Positions 8,332 through 16,126 of a DNA stretch of 64,000 nucleotides are shown piece by piece. Every line of letters starts with the position of its first letter. The first letter of the stretch is position 1. A program made the position numbers and the translations under genes. The notes beneath the pieces are model-generated. The model was not told the DNA's origin and made no database searches. It saw only the letters and a list, made by a program, of their open reading frames with translations. The stretch is from Alcaligenes faecalis (GTDB taxonomy: Bacteria > Pseudomonadota > Gammaproteobacteria > Burkholderiales > Burkholderiaceae_B): the NCBI RefSeq assembly GCF_009497775.1, contig NZ_CP031012.1, forward strand, positions 1,984,001 through 2,048,000. The letters are read 5' to 3'.

Positions 8332-8651
8332 GTAGTTGAAAATAGGCCAATTTAATTTGGCAAATATGTAACAAACCCCGGCTGTAGCCCTATGAGCGAT
8401 TCTGTTTGTAACAGAGGCTCGCAAGCGGGCTGCCCGCTAGGTGCTTGTTGTTAAAGGGTTTGTCACAAACCTTGAGCTATATCGTCAGAATAATTGAAAT
8501 CAGGATTTACACTAATAGATTGGTCTGTGTGCCCAGCACCGATAGAATGGCTTTTAGGGGAGTTGTAACAGACCCAAGGCCGAGCTGGAAGTCGCACCAG
8601 GAATCGGCCCCATTCTATCTAGCGACCTTGGAATAGTAGGAAGGAAATCTT
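8332..8651 (+). other. Gene-free leader region between ptsI and the helical lipoprotein
   Basis: 320 bases without a convincing gene. It holds four related boxes around TGTAACA: 8367-8377, 8405-8417, the palindrome GGTTTGTCACAAACC at 8457-8471, and 8564-8570. It also holds a small hairpin AGCGGGCTGCCCGCT at 8424-8438 and a nested stem structure at 8541-8619 (separate entry). The boxes could be binding sites for a regulator, and the last structure suggests a long structured 5' leader for the gene at 8652. Confidence 0.5.
8541..8619 (+). ncRNA. Nested stem structure, possible cis-regulatory leader or small RNA
   Basis: Three stems nest perfectly: P1 GATAGAATGG (8541-8550) with CCATTCTATC (8610-8619); P2 GGCCGA (8578-8583) with TCGGCC (8604-8609); P3 CTGG (8585-8588) with CCAG (8597-8600), loop AAGTCGCA. 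P2 abuts P1 on the 3' side, while 27 unpaired bases containing TGTAACA lie between P1 and P2 on the 5' side. It ends 32 bases before the lipoprotein start. It matches no riboswitch class I recognise. Confidence 0.45.
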
Positions 8652-9137
8652 ATGAAACTGACTCGTGCTCATTTTGCTGTCATGGCCGCTGCTGCTTCGA
8701 TGACTCTTTTGGCTGCGTGTTCCAAAGAGGACGACAAAGCCGCTACGAGCGCGCCACCAGCTCCTGTCACCGCTCCACAATCGACAGCTCCTGCCACTCC
8801 ACCAGCACCAGAGGCCGACAAGACCCTGGAGCAAAAAACGGAAGAACTGAAGCAGGACGCCGCCAAAGTCGCTGACGACGTCAAAAAAGAAGCAGAGGAA
8901 CAGAAAGAACACGCCAAGGAAAATGCCAACACCTTGAAGGAAGATGCCAAGGCTGCTGGCGATAAAGTCGCTGAAAAAGCCGGTGAAGCCAAGGATGCTG
9001 TAGCCGATGCCGCCAGCCGCACGGGCGATGCCATTAAAGACGGCGCTGCCAAGGCTGACAAGGCCATCCAGGACAAGCTGGGTAATGGTGTTGATTCCTC
9101 GCCATCTTCCGTTCCCTCGGAACAAGCCAAACCTTAA
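8652..9137 (+). CDS. Alanine/lysine-rich helical lipoprotein (LEA-like)
   Basis: 161 residues. Signal peptide with lipobox LAAC, giving a lipidated Cys23, then a Pro/Ala/Thr-rich linker to about residue 55. A long charged amphipathic helix region follows (about 56-145), built of loose 11-residue-like repeats such as DAAKVADDVKKEA, NTLKEDAKAAGDK and DAIKDGAAKADKA. The repeats resemble late-embryogenesis-abundant and apolipoprotein-like helices. Probably an envelope lipoprotein with a stress-protective or structural role; this is inferred from composition only. AGGAAGGAAATC precedes the ATG. A structured leader lies upstream and a strong terminator downstream, so it is likely monocistronic. Confidence 0.8.
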   Translation: MKLTRAHFAVMAAAASMTLLAACSKEDDKAATSAPPAPVTAPQSTAPATPPAPEADKTLEQKTEELKQDAAKVADDVKKEAEEQKEHAKENANTLKEDAKAAGDKVAEKAGEAKDAVADAASRTGDAIKDGAAKADKAIQDKLGNGVDSSPSSVPSEQAKP

Positions 9138-9173
9138 GGCTTGAATAATTCGGCTGATTGTCTGGCCAAATGC

Positions 9174-9204
9174 AAAAAGCGGGTGCCTTTGGCACCCGCT
9201 TTTT
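9174..9204 (+). terminator. Intrinsic terminator after the helical lipoprotein gene
   Basis: AAAAAGCGGGTGCC pairs perfectly with GGCACCCGCTTTTT around a TTT loop, a 14-bp stem ending in T residues. By symmetry it could work in both directions. Confidence 0.93.
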
Positions 9205-9243
9205 CTATACTGCTGGTAGTGTCAATATTTTCAGGAGAGGACC

Positions 9244-9531
9244 ATGATTAATCGTAGCGAGTGGCTGGAAGATCTGCAAAAAAACGTCTCGGAGCTGATC
9301 GCCAAAAGTCCGGCTGCCGATATTGAGCGTAATGTAAAAGCCTTTATGGGTCAGGCCTTCAATCGTATGGATCTGGTAACCCGTGAAGAGTTCGATACCT
9401 ACAAGCTGATGCTGGAACGCGCACTGGCTCGTGTGGCGGCTCTGGAAACACGTTTGCAAGCTTTGGAAGGACGTCAGACTCCTGTTCCTCAAGATGGTGA
9501 TACCTCTGCTCAAGAGGGCAGCCAAGGCTGA
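9244..9531 (+). CDS. ubiK: UbiK/YqiC-family ubiquinone biosynthesis accessory factor
   Basis: 95 residues, normal for the BMFP/YqiC family. The N-terminal amphipathic region (NRSEWLEDLQKNVSELI) is followed by the conserved NVKAFMGQAFNRMDLVTREEFD and a C-terminal coiled coil (LERALARVAALETRLQALE) that trimerises family members. In enterobacteria UbiK assists the Ubi complex in aerobic ubiquinone synthesis and binds lipids. The ATG at 9244 follows AGGAGAGG. The MFS gene begins ten bases downstream. Confidence 0.88.
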   Translation: MINRSEWLEDLQKNVSELIAKSPAADIERNVKAFMGQAFNRMDLVTREEFDTYKLMLERALARVAALETRLQALEGRQTPVPQDGDTSAQEGSQG

Positions 9532-9540
9532 TCACTTCAT

Positions 9541-10773
9541 TTGAATACGGTCACCAGGCCTGGGGGCAAACAATCGGCCAGCCCCTTTTTCATTGCTGTT
9601 TTCCTTGTCTTGACCGGGGTGTGCGCTGCACTGCATGTGTGGAAAGTACCCCCGGCTTTGCCTTTCATGCAGCGGGAATTGGGCATGGACCTGGTGCAGT
9701 CCGGGTTCTTGCTGGCCAGCGTGCAAATGGCCGGGATGTTGCTGGGGCTATGCATAGGCCTGGTTTCCGAGAAAATCGGCCTGCGTCGCTGTATTTTGAC
9801 GGGGCTGGGCATTTTGAGCCTGGCGTCGCTGATCGGCTCGCTGTTTGAACATAGCACACTGGTGTTGCTGGGTCGCATGATAGAAGGCTGTGGCTTTCTG
9901 ATGGTGGTGCTGCCCATTCCGGCCTTGATCAAACGCATTACTGACACGGCCCGGTTGAGCCGAGTCATGGGGTTGTGGGGCTGTTATATGCCCGCCGGGG
10001 CGGTCTTGATGCTGTGGGCTGGCGCTGCCTGGTTGGCAGTTGGCTCCTGGCGTACCTTGTGGGTGGTTCTGGGTATCTTGACGGCCATCTTCATGGTCCT
10101 GGCCTTTCTTCTGGTGCCGCCGGACTCTCAGACTCAAACCAGGAGTGCAGCTGAACATACCTCCGCTCACCGTTGGTCCAGTCTGTTGCGCACCACCTTA
10201 AGTTCCGGCCGGGTTTGGTTGCTGGCTTTGGCCTTTGGTGTATACGCGGCGCAATGGGCGGCGGTCGTAGGCTTTATGCCCACTATTTACAATCAGGCGG
10301 AGATAGCAGTCGGTACGGCCGGTTTGCTGACGGCCTTGATTGCGGCCGGGAATGTCGTGGGTAATCTGGGAGCAGGGCGTTGTCTGCATGCGGGTATCCC
10401 GCCTCATCGACTGCTGCAAGCAGGCTACCTGGGCATGATTGCGTGTGCGGTTCTTGCCTTCGGACTGACACAAAGTCTGGTGGTTCAGTTTGTCGCCATT
10501 CTGCTGTTCTCGATTGTGGGCGGTTTGATTCCTGCTACCTTGTTCTTCCTGTCAGTTACGGCAGCGCCGTCGCCAGAGACCACCTCAACCTCCGTGGGCT
10601 GGGTGCAGCAATGTTCTTCACTGGGGCAGTTTGTGGGACCACCCGTTGTGGCTTCGGTCGTGCATGCGTTGGGTGGATGGCAGTGGGCTTGGGTGGCGAC
10701 GGTTAGTTTTGCCGTTTTGGGTTTGATTATTGCCTGGCGCTTGTCACGATTGGTTCTGCCCAATGGTCGTTAA
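9541..10773 (+). CDS. MFS transporter, CynX/NimT-like
   Basis: 410 residues with about twelve hydrophobic segments, typical of the major facilitator superfamily. The loop between helices 2 and 3 has the modified MFS motif GLVSEKIGLRRC. The CynX/NimT-type subfamily (cyanate, nitroimidazole or small-anion carriers) fits the overall pattern, but the substrate cannot be read. The start is TTG at 9541, immediately after ubiK, with no strong ribosome-binding site; translation may be coupled. A terminator follows. Confidence 0.8.
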   Translation: MNTVTRPGGKQSASPFFIAVFLVLTGVCAALHVWKVPPALPFMQRELGMDLVQSGFLLASVQMAGMLLGLCIGLVSEKIGLRRCILTGLGILSLASLIGSLFEHSTLVLLGRMIEGCGFLMVVLPIPALIKRITDTARLSRVMGLWGCYMPAGAVLMLWAGAAWLAVGSWRTLWVVLGILTAIFMVLAFLLVPPDSQTQTRSAAEHTSAHRWSSLLRTTLSSGRVWLLALAFGVYAAQWAAVVGFMPTIYNQAEIAVGTAGLLTALIAAGNVVGNLGAGRCLHAGIPPHRLLQAGYLGMIACAVLAFGLTQSLVVQFVAILLFSIVGGLIPATLFFLSVTAAPSPETTSTSVGWVQQCSSLGQFVGPPVVASVVHALGGWQWAWVATVSFAVLGLIIAWRLSRLVLPNGR

Positions 10774-10818
10774 GCTTTGCTCTGATCCGTGCCGGATCGT
10801 CTGAAGCAGATAATGAAG

Positions 10819-10851
10819 GAGCCAGCTCAGCAATGCTGGCTCTGTTTTTTT
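10819..10851 (+). terminator. Intrinsic terminator after the MFS gene
   Basis: GAGCCAGC (10819-10826) pairs with GCTGGCTC (10835-10842), with an eight-base loop, followed by TG and a run of T residues. The next gene starts at 10869. Confidence 0.9.
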
Positions 10852-10868
10852 GAAGGGAAAGCAGCAGC

Positions 10869-11546
10869 ATGCTAGTCAGTAATGTCCAGATTACAAGAGA
10901 TGAATTGATTGATCTTTTGGCCGCCTCCCATGAGTCTTTAAGCTTCGAGAACTGCGCCTTTGATGGCGAGGATCTATCGGGTCTGGAACTGGAGGGCTTG
11001 CAGTTTTCAGCTTGCAGTTTTCTGGATACCCGCTTTACACGGGCGCATCTGCAAGACACGGTCTGGCAACGTTGCAAGCTGGGGCAAGTGGATTTCAGTC
11101 TGGCTGATTTAAGCTCGGCCCGCTTTCGGGTTTGTGATCTGCACTTGAGCAAGTGGGTGCGTGCCCAGATTGCTTCCTTGCAGATCGAGGACTCCAAACT
11201 AAGCGGGGCCATCTTCAACGAAACCCGTGGTTTGGATTTGAGTCTGCGTGAATGCAAGCTGGTCGGTGCCACCTTGCGTGCGATTAACTTCCGTAAACAA
11301 AATCTGGTGCAACTGGATTTCTCCGATGCCGACCTGGGCGGCTGTAATTTTCAGGATGCCGTATTTGAAGGCGGCAGCTTGAGGGGCGCCAGCTTGCGAG
11401 GGGTGAACTTCAAAGGGACGGACCTGCGCAGCGTGGAGCTGGGCAGCATCACCTTGTACGACTTGAATAACTCTTTCCAAGGTGCATGTTTGTCCGTAGA
11501 GCAGGCAGTCCAGTTAGTCAGCTCCATGGGCGTGCAGGTTCAGTAA
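10869..11546 (+). CDS. Pentapeptide-repeat protein, Qnr-like in size and layout
   Basis: 225 residues made almost wholly of pentapeptide repeats of the A(D/N)LxX or xxF/LxX kind, for example SFENCAFDGEDLSGLEL, DFSLADLSSARF and GASLRGVNFKGTDLRSVEL. These should form a right-handed quadrilateral beta-helix. The C-terminal tail LSVEQAVQLVSSMGVQV resembles the capping helix of Qnr proteins, which are about 218 residues and protect DNA gyrase. Family resemblance is by length and architecture only; gyrase protection is not demonstrated. GGGAAAGCAGC precedes the ATG. It is bounded by a terminator upstream and comM downstream. Confidence 0.8.
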   Translation: MLVSNVQITRDELIDLLAASHESLSFENCAFDGEDLSGLELEGLQFSACSFLDTRFTRAHLQDTVWQRCKLGQVDFSLADLSSARFRVCDLHLSKWVRAQIASLQIEDSKLSGAIFNETRGLDLSLRECKLVGATLRAINFRKQNLVQLDFSDADLGGCNFQDAVFEGGSLRGASLRGVNFKGTDLRSVELGSITLYDLNNSFQGACLSVEQAVQLVSSMGVQVQ

Positions 11547-11653
11547 GACCTGCATGCCGTACAAGTACTCAGTGATGTTTTAAGGCAGGTATCTGGAGCT
11601 TCTTTTCCCTGACAGGCAGACTGAATGTTTGCCTTGGAAAGGGAGAAGGGCAT

Positions 11654-13186
11654 ATGTCCTTGGCCGTTTTAAATAGCTGTACTTTGTCTGGCCTGGATTT
11701 TATCGACGTGCGTGTCGAGGCGCATGTCGCTCCAGGATTACCTGCCTTTCATATTGTTGGTTTACCCGATGCCGGTATTCGCGAAAGCCGGGAGCGCATA
11801 CGGGCCGCCTTACAAGCCAGTGGTTTTGATTTTCCCGCTGCCCGACTGACCATCAATCTGGCTCCTGCTGATTTGCCCAAGGATTCGGGGCGTTTTGATT
11901 TGCCCGTGGCTTTGGCAATCTTGCTGGCTAGCGGCCAACTCAGTCGTCCAGACGACAAACAACGTGAGCAGGCCATCACCGGTCTGGATCGTTATGTCAT
12001 GGCCGGGGAACTGTCTTTGACCGGGGCTGTGGTTCCGGTTCAAAGCGCCTTGACGATAGCCTTGGGTATGGCGCGTCGGCATCCAGAGCTTTGTTTGCTT
12101 CTGCCTGCGCAGAGCGCAGAAGTTGCCGCCCATGTCCCTGATCTACAGGTCTGTGGGGTTGCTAGTCTGGCCGAGGCAGCGGGGTATCTGCGAGGGGACA
12201 AGGAACTGGAACCTGCGTTGGCCAAGCCCTGGCCAGAGTTGAATGAGGGCCAGCAGCTTTGTCTGTCGGACGTGCTGGGACAGCCTTTGGCTTGCCGTGC
12301 TTTAGAGGTGGCGGCTGCAGGTGGCCATAGCCTGTTGTTGAATGGCTCGCCGGGTGTAGGCAAAACCATGCTGGCTCAACGTCTGCCGGGTTTATTGCCA
12401 GATCTGGATCGATACGCTCAGCTGGAAGTGGCCGCCTTGTATTCCTTTGTGCAAGAACAGGACTTTTTCAGCAGGCGACCGCCTTTTCGCGCTCCGCATC
12501 ATAGTATTTCGACTCCTGCCTTGATTGGTGGGGGAAGCCGACCTCGGCCAGGAGAGGTATCCTTGGCTCACCGTGGTGTATTGTTTTTGGATGAGTTGCC
12601 AGAGTTTAACCGCCGAGCATTGGAGGCCTTGCGTGAACCCTTGGAGCAGGCTTGTGTACGCATTTCACGTACTCAAAAACAAGCGGTCTTCCCGGCTCAG
12701 TTCCAGTTTGTTGCGGCGATGAATCCTTGTCCTTGCGGTTGGGCTGCTAGCCGGCATCGGGTGTGTCGTTGTTCGCCGTCGCAGCGGGAGCTCTATAGAC
12801 AACGTTTGTCAGGTCCTATGTTGGACAGAATCGACTTATTAGTCACGATGACAGAAGTCGATTCGGAGCGTGCTCAAGCAGCAGAACCGTCGAGCCATAT
12901 AAAAGAACGCGTTCAGAAAGCAATTGAACGACAGTTGCTGCGTCAGCGTTCAAGAAATGCACATTTGACGGTATCTGGTTTTAAAAAGTATGGCTTGTTA
13001 TCTGGGGAGGCGGCGCAGTTGTTGACTAATGCTCGGCAACGTTGGCAATGGTCTGAAAGAGGGCAGGGTAGATTGCTGCGTGTTGCGCTTACGATTGCGG
13101 ACTTGGCAGGAAGCAAGGAAATTACACGTTCCCATCTTGCAGAAGCCTTGCAGTTCCGTGCTGATTTAATGGCTACTGTGTGGTAG
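11654..13186 (+). CDS. comM: YifB/ComM-family Mg-chelatase-like AAA+ ATPase
   Basis: 510 residues, usual family length. The N-terminal Lon-protease-like subdomain (LAVLNSCTLSGLDF to DLPVALAILLASGQL) is followed by the AAA+ core, with Walker A GSPGVGKTM and Walker B GVLFLDELPEFNR. A cysteine-containing insert follows (MNPCPCGW and CRCSPSQ), then the C-terminal magnesium-chelatase domain. ComM is a bidirectional branch-migration helicase that helps integrate DNA during natural transformation. The ATG follows GGGAGAAGGGCAT. The gene converges on an AT-rich minus-strand block. Confidence 0.93.
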   Translation: MSLAVLNSCTLSGLDFIDVRVEAHVAPGLPAFHIVGLPDAGIRESRERIRAALQASGFDFPAARLTINLAPADLPKDSGRFDLPVALAILLASGQLSRPDDKQREQAITGLDRYVMAGELSLTGAVVPVQSALTIALGMARRHPELCLLLPAQSAEVAAHVPDLQVCGVASLAEAAGYLRGDKELEPALAKPWPELNEGQQLCLSDVLGQPLACRALEVAAAGGHSLLLNGSPGVGKTMLAQRLPGLLPDLDRYAQLEVAALYSFVQEQDFFSRRPPFRAPHHSISTPALIGGGSRPRPGEVSLAHRGVLFLDELPEFNRRALEALREPLEQACVRISRTQKQAVFPAQFQFVAAMNPCPCGWAASRHRVCRCSPSQRELYRQRLSGPMLDRIDLLVTMTEVDSERAQAAEPSSHIKERVQKAIERQLLRQRSRNAHLTVSGFKKYGLLSGEAAQLLTNARQRWQWSERGQGRLLRVALTIADLAGSKEITRSHLAEALQFRADLMATVW

Positions 13187-13195
13187 ATGGCACTG

Positions 13196-13216
13196 TGGTC
13201 ATAGAAACTATGACCA
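13196..13216. terminator. Hairpin between comM and the AT-rich block
   Basis: TGGTCATAG and CTATGACCA form a perfect 9-bp stem around AAA in the convergent gap. No long T-run follows on either strand. It may mark transcript ends of the two converging genes, or the edge of the inserted AT-rich segment. Confidence 0.45.
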
Positions 13217-13229
13217 AGCTGCCGGGCGG

Positions 13230-14003
13230 TCAGAGGTCTTTTTCTCGTATAAATGTACGGGCTGCCGAGAGGGTGGGACCGGTGGGAGACTCGCCTTCTT
13301 CTGAGACAAGCAGAATATTATTCTGGATGTTCTCTTCTCCTAGTTTTTGAATGATGGCTTGCCTAATATTTGTATATAAGCTTTCTATTATTTCTGCCTC
13401 ATAGGAGTTTGTTTTGATTTCTCCTATTAAATCTTTTGTTAGAAATCTTTGTTCAAATATTTTCCCACTGCTCTTTTGGTCTGTTTTGAATATTATGTTA
13501 AATACATAAATTTTATTATTTTCATCTATGTTTGTTATTTGAAGGTTTATTATCGTTTCTGTTTTTTGGGGTTTTGTTTTTTTTATTTTTGTTTCTTTTA
13601 TTGTTTCTTTTTTATAAAGCTGTGATGCATTGTTGTCTTTTTCTAAAAGATCAAAATTTTCTATGCTTTCAATAATTGATTTTTTTTGAATTTCTTCTAG
13701 GTTTTTTAACAGGAATTCTTCTAGTATTTCCTGTATTGAGAAATCATATTTTCCTTTTTGGAATTTTATTGTTCCATTTGATTGTGCTATAAAGTTCCAA
13801 AAAATTATTCCCAGTGATTCTGTGTAGTATTTCATCCATATTTCGGGGTTGTTAAATCTATTTTCGTATTCATTATCAGCCACTAGCTGAATGAAGAGAT
13901 TGCTATGGATGGCATCTTTGTAGGTGTTTAAGTCTGTGTTTTTCTGGGTTGTTGAAAATAGATTCCCTGATACAACATAGTCATTGTTTGTTGAGATTTC
14001 CAT
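13230..14003 (-). CDS. AT-rich protein of unknown function, paralogue of the next gene
   Basis: 257 residues, no function recognised. It is markedly AT-rich, Lys/Asn/Ile-rich and unlike its neighbours in base composition, which suggests acquisition. It shares a pattern with the gene at 14055-14834. The N-terminal half has AIHSNLFIQLVADNEYENR then WMKYYTESLGIIFW, against VQNSTLLMQLAADAQFNPR then WFNFYTSGLANLGW. The C-terminal ends ESLYTNIRQAIIQKLG and YAQVRSAVLKKLG also correspond. A Lys/Thr-rich stretch (about residues 125-145) may be a linker. AAGGAGC precedes the ATG. No signal peptide is seen. Confidence 0.7.
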   Translation of the reverse strand: MEISTNNDYVVSGNLFSTTQKNTDLNTYKDAIHSNLFIQLVADNEYENRFNNPEIWMKYYTESLGIIFWNFIAQSNGTIKFQKGKYDFSIQEILEEFLLKNLEEIQKKSIIESIENFDLLEKDNNASQLYKKETIKETKIKKTKPQKTETIINLQITNIDENNKIYVFNIIFKTDQKSSGKIFEQRFLTKDLIGEIKTNSYEAEIIESLYTNIRQAIIQKLGEENIQNNILLVSEEGESPTGPTLSAARTFIREKDL

Positions 14004-14024
14004 TTTTTTGCTCCTTGCTATGTT

Positions 14025-14047
14025 AAAAGCCCGGGGTGCCCCGGGCT
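14025..14047 (-). terminator. Terminator between the two AT-rich paralogues (minus strand)
   Basis: On the minus strand AGCCCGGGG and CCCCGGGCT pair with a two-base centre, followed by TTTT. This GC stem within AT-rich sequence would reduce read-through from the gene at 14834 into the one at 14003. Confidence 0.75.
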
Positions 14048-14054
14048 AGTTATG

Positions 14055-14834
14055 TTATTTCTTTTTAAGTACCAGGCCGTTGATAAAATCATCGGCGTTT
14101 TTACCTAATTTCTTCAGAACCGCAGAGCGAACCTGCGCATATACCTGCTCATTAAGCACGCTTTGTTGTGCTGCGCGGAACATGACAGAGTTTTTTGTTG
14201 ACCATTTCCAAAATAGGAAACAACCATGTTGTTCTGTTGTTGTTGCATCCACTGAGGTCAATAACATGATTGTGTTGCCATCCCTGTCTTGTAGGGTTGG
14301 CAAAATCTGAAATGTACCAGTTTGACCAACGGTGCTTGTCATGCTGAATAAATCGACTGCATCCTTGTTTTTAGGATCGTTTTCCATCGAATCGAATGTT
14401 CGTTTTGTCAGCAAGTACGCTTCACTTGTTGGGCTAATGATCGCCCCGATTATTTCCAGAATAATCTGACTAATAGTGGCATTGGTGTTCTTTGGGTTGT
14501 ATTTTTGATAGACATCGCTAAATCGCCCCCAGCCTAAATTGGCAAGCCCGCTTGTATAAAAATTAAACCAATCCTCTCGTTCTGTCCTGGGGTTGAACTG
14601 GGCATCAGCAGCAAGCTGCATTAGTAATGTGCTGTTTTGTACATCCTCTCTTGCTTGCTTAGGTAGTCCAGTAACAAAGCATGCGACGCTACCGCCTACG
14701 ACATCGGCTGAGTCTTCTTTGTCTTCTACATTGAATCTTTGTTGCCTTGCTTTGATTCTAAGAAGGGCTTCTTCAGGGATTTTTAGAGATTCGATCCAGT
14801 CGTGGCGTTCTTTTTCATTTGAGATGGTGCTCAT
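14055..14834 (-). CDS. Unknown-function protein, first of an AT-rich paralogous pair
   Basis: 259 residues. The motif order NSTLLMQLAAD, WFNFYTSGLANLGW, TISQIILEIIGAI, TGTFQILP, CFLFWKW and YAQVRSAVLKKLG resembles an uncharacterised family that I associate from memory with pseudomonads and other gammaproteobacteria; I cannot name a function. No signal peptide or membrane helix is evident, so a soluble cytoplasmic protein is likely. AAGGAAT precedes the ATG. It is less AT-rich than its partner but still stands out from comM and rpmI on either side. Confidence 0.72.
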   Translation of the reverse strand: MSTISNEKERHDWIESLKIPEEALLRIKARQQRFNVEDKEDSADVVGGSVACFVTGLPKQAREDVQNSTLLMQLAADAQFNPRTEREDWFNFYTSGLANLGWGRFSDVYQKYNPKNTNATISQIILEIIGAIISPTSEAYLLTKRTFDSMENDPKNKDAVDLFSMTSTVGQTGTFQILPTLQDRDGNTIMLLTSVDATTTEQHGCFLFWKWSTKNSVMFRAAQQSVLNEQVYAQVRSAVLKKLGKNADDFINGLVLKKK

Positions 14835-15300
14835 TTTTATTCCTTAAAATAAAAATAAATAATTTGAAGGCTGACTTTTTCAATCTAAAATGGAATTTTA
14901 TTTTTTCCATTTGTTTCATTTCATATTTTTTTCTTCTCTGAGTCCAATATCGTTCAGATATATTGCTCGTCTTTTTCTGTGTTTTTGGTTATTCGTGGCC
15001 ATTTAGTTAGTTTGTTTTTAGTTGTTTTTCTTTGTTTTTTTCTTTTTTTTCCTTTTTATCTGCCTGTTTATTATTTCCTTGCGGATTGTATTTGAGCTAA
15101 CTTGACGATTCTTGTGGGGATATATAGTTGTGGATAGTGGGCCGGTAGCTTGGTTCAGCCACTGACGTCAAACAGGTTGTGCCACTCGTGGTAGCTTGAG
15201 TGGTGTTGCTAGATAGCATCTGTGTGGGCAGAAGGGGGAGGCGGAAGGGGTTCTATCAAGGACAGCACCAGCGGCTTTGATATCTAGCTATGGGGAATTG
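14835..15300. other. AT-rich, pyrimidine-biased gene-free region
   Basis: Upstream of the AT-rich pair the + strand has long T- and TC-rich stretches, especially about 14870-15060, then returns to ordinary composition near 15100. I see no credible gene, tRNA or integrase remnant. It probably contains the minus-strand promoter of the 14834 gene and the right-hand edge of an acquired segment. Confidence 0.5.
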
Positions 15301-15319
15301 ATAAAAGGTGATGAAAATC

Positions 15320-15349
15320 TGGACAATTTTCCAAGAATCACCCTATAAT
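15320..15349 (+). promoter_or_regulatory. Sigma-70-type promoter of rpmI
   Basis: TGGACA (15320-15325) and a perfect TATAAT (15344-15349) are 18 bases apart. This leaves a leader of about 125 bases before rpmI, long enough for the L20-type autogenous control known in other bacteria, though I cannot identify the L20 site. Confidence 0.7.
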
Positions 15350-15482
15350 CAAGAGCTTTTCCCCTGTTTGGATCTGTTCTGGCAGCGGGCAAAGAAAAAA
15401 ATAAGTGCCTGTTTTGGGTCATACAAGTGTCAGCCAGCTTCCTAGGCGACCACCCGCAGACACAAATTAGTCGAGTAATTTC

Positions 15483-15680
15483 ATGCCTAAAATGAAAACC
15501 AAAAAAAGCGCCTCCAAGCGCTTTGTGGTTCGTGGTAGCGGTTCCATCAAGCGGGGCCAAGCGTTCAAGCGTCACATTCTGACCAAGAAGACGACCAAGA
15601 ACAAACGTCAGTTGCGCGGTGCCGTCGAGGTTCATAAAGCCGACGTCGCTTCCGTAAAAGCAATGATGCCTTTCGCTTGA
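15483..15680 (+). CDS. rpmI: 50S ribosomal protein L35
   Basis: 65 residues and highly basic, starting [14 protein letters not shown] as in other bacteria. The conserved core [17 protein letters not shown] is followed by KNKRQLRG. It begins a unit with rplT sixteen bases downstream. In many bacteria rpmI directly follows infC; here about 10.7 kb separates them. Confidence 0.97.
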   Translation: MPKMKTKKSASKRFVVRGSGSIKRGQAFKRHILTKKTTKNKRQLRGAVEVHKADVASVKAMMPFA

Positions 15681-15696
15681 TTAGGGAGAATCGAAC

Positions 15697-16056
15697 ATGT
15701 CACGAGTAAAACGCGGTGTTAACGCACGCGCACGCCACAAGAAAGTAATTGCCCAGGCCAAAGGTTTTCGCGGCCGTCGCGGTAATGTATTCCGTATAGC
15801 CAAACAGGCTGTCATGAAGGCAGGTCAGTACGCCTACCGTGACCGCCGTAACAAGAAACGCGTATTCCGCTCGCTGTGGATTACCCGTATCAACGCAGCT
15901 TGCCGCGAACTGGACATGAGCTACAGCCAGTTTATCGCCGGCCTGAACAAAGCCTCCATCGCTTTGGACCGTAAGGTTCTGGCTGACTTGGCTGTTAAAG
16001 ACAAGGCAGGTTTTGCTGCTGTTGTTGCACAGGCTAAGAACGCTCTGGCTGCTTAA
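15697..16056 (+). CDS. rplT: 50S ribosomal protein L20
   Basis: 119 residues, full length, beginning [16 protein letters not shown] with the conserved [14 protein letters not shown]20 binds 23S rRNA early in 50S assembly and represses its own operon in characterised species. AGGGAGAATC precedes the ATG. A hairpin with a T-run separates it from pheS. Confidence 0.97.
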   Translation: MSRVKRGVNARARHKKVIAQAKGFRGRRGNVFRIAKQAVMKAGQYAYRDRRNKKRVFRSLWITRINAACRELDMSYSQFIAGLNKASIALDRKVLADLAVKDKAGFAAVVAQAKNALAA

Positions 16057-16078
16057 GCGGTATCTGACTGTATAGTTC

Positions 16079-16111
16079 ACAAACGGGGCCTTTGGGGCTC
16101 CGTTTGTTTTT
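16079..16111 (+). terminator. Terminator or attenuator between rplT and pheS
   Basis: AAACGGGGCC (16081-16090) pairs with GGCTCCGTTT (16096-16105), with one G-U and a five-base loop, extended by two outer pairs and followed by TTTTT. It lies sixteen bases before pheS. Unlike thrS, no Phe-rich leader peptide is visible upstream, so it may simply partly uncouple pheST from ribosomal protein expression. Confidence 0.8.
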
Positions 16112-16126
16112 GGAAAGTAACACGCC

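Noticed and set aside
8445..8636. 63-codon frame in the leader region
   Set aside because: No ribosome-binding site, no recognisable protein features, and it overlaps the nested RNA structure at 8541-8619.
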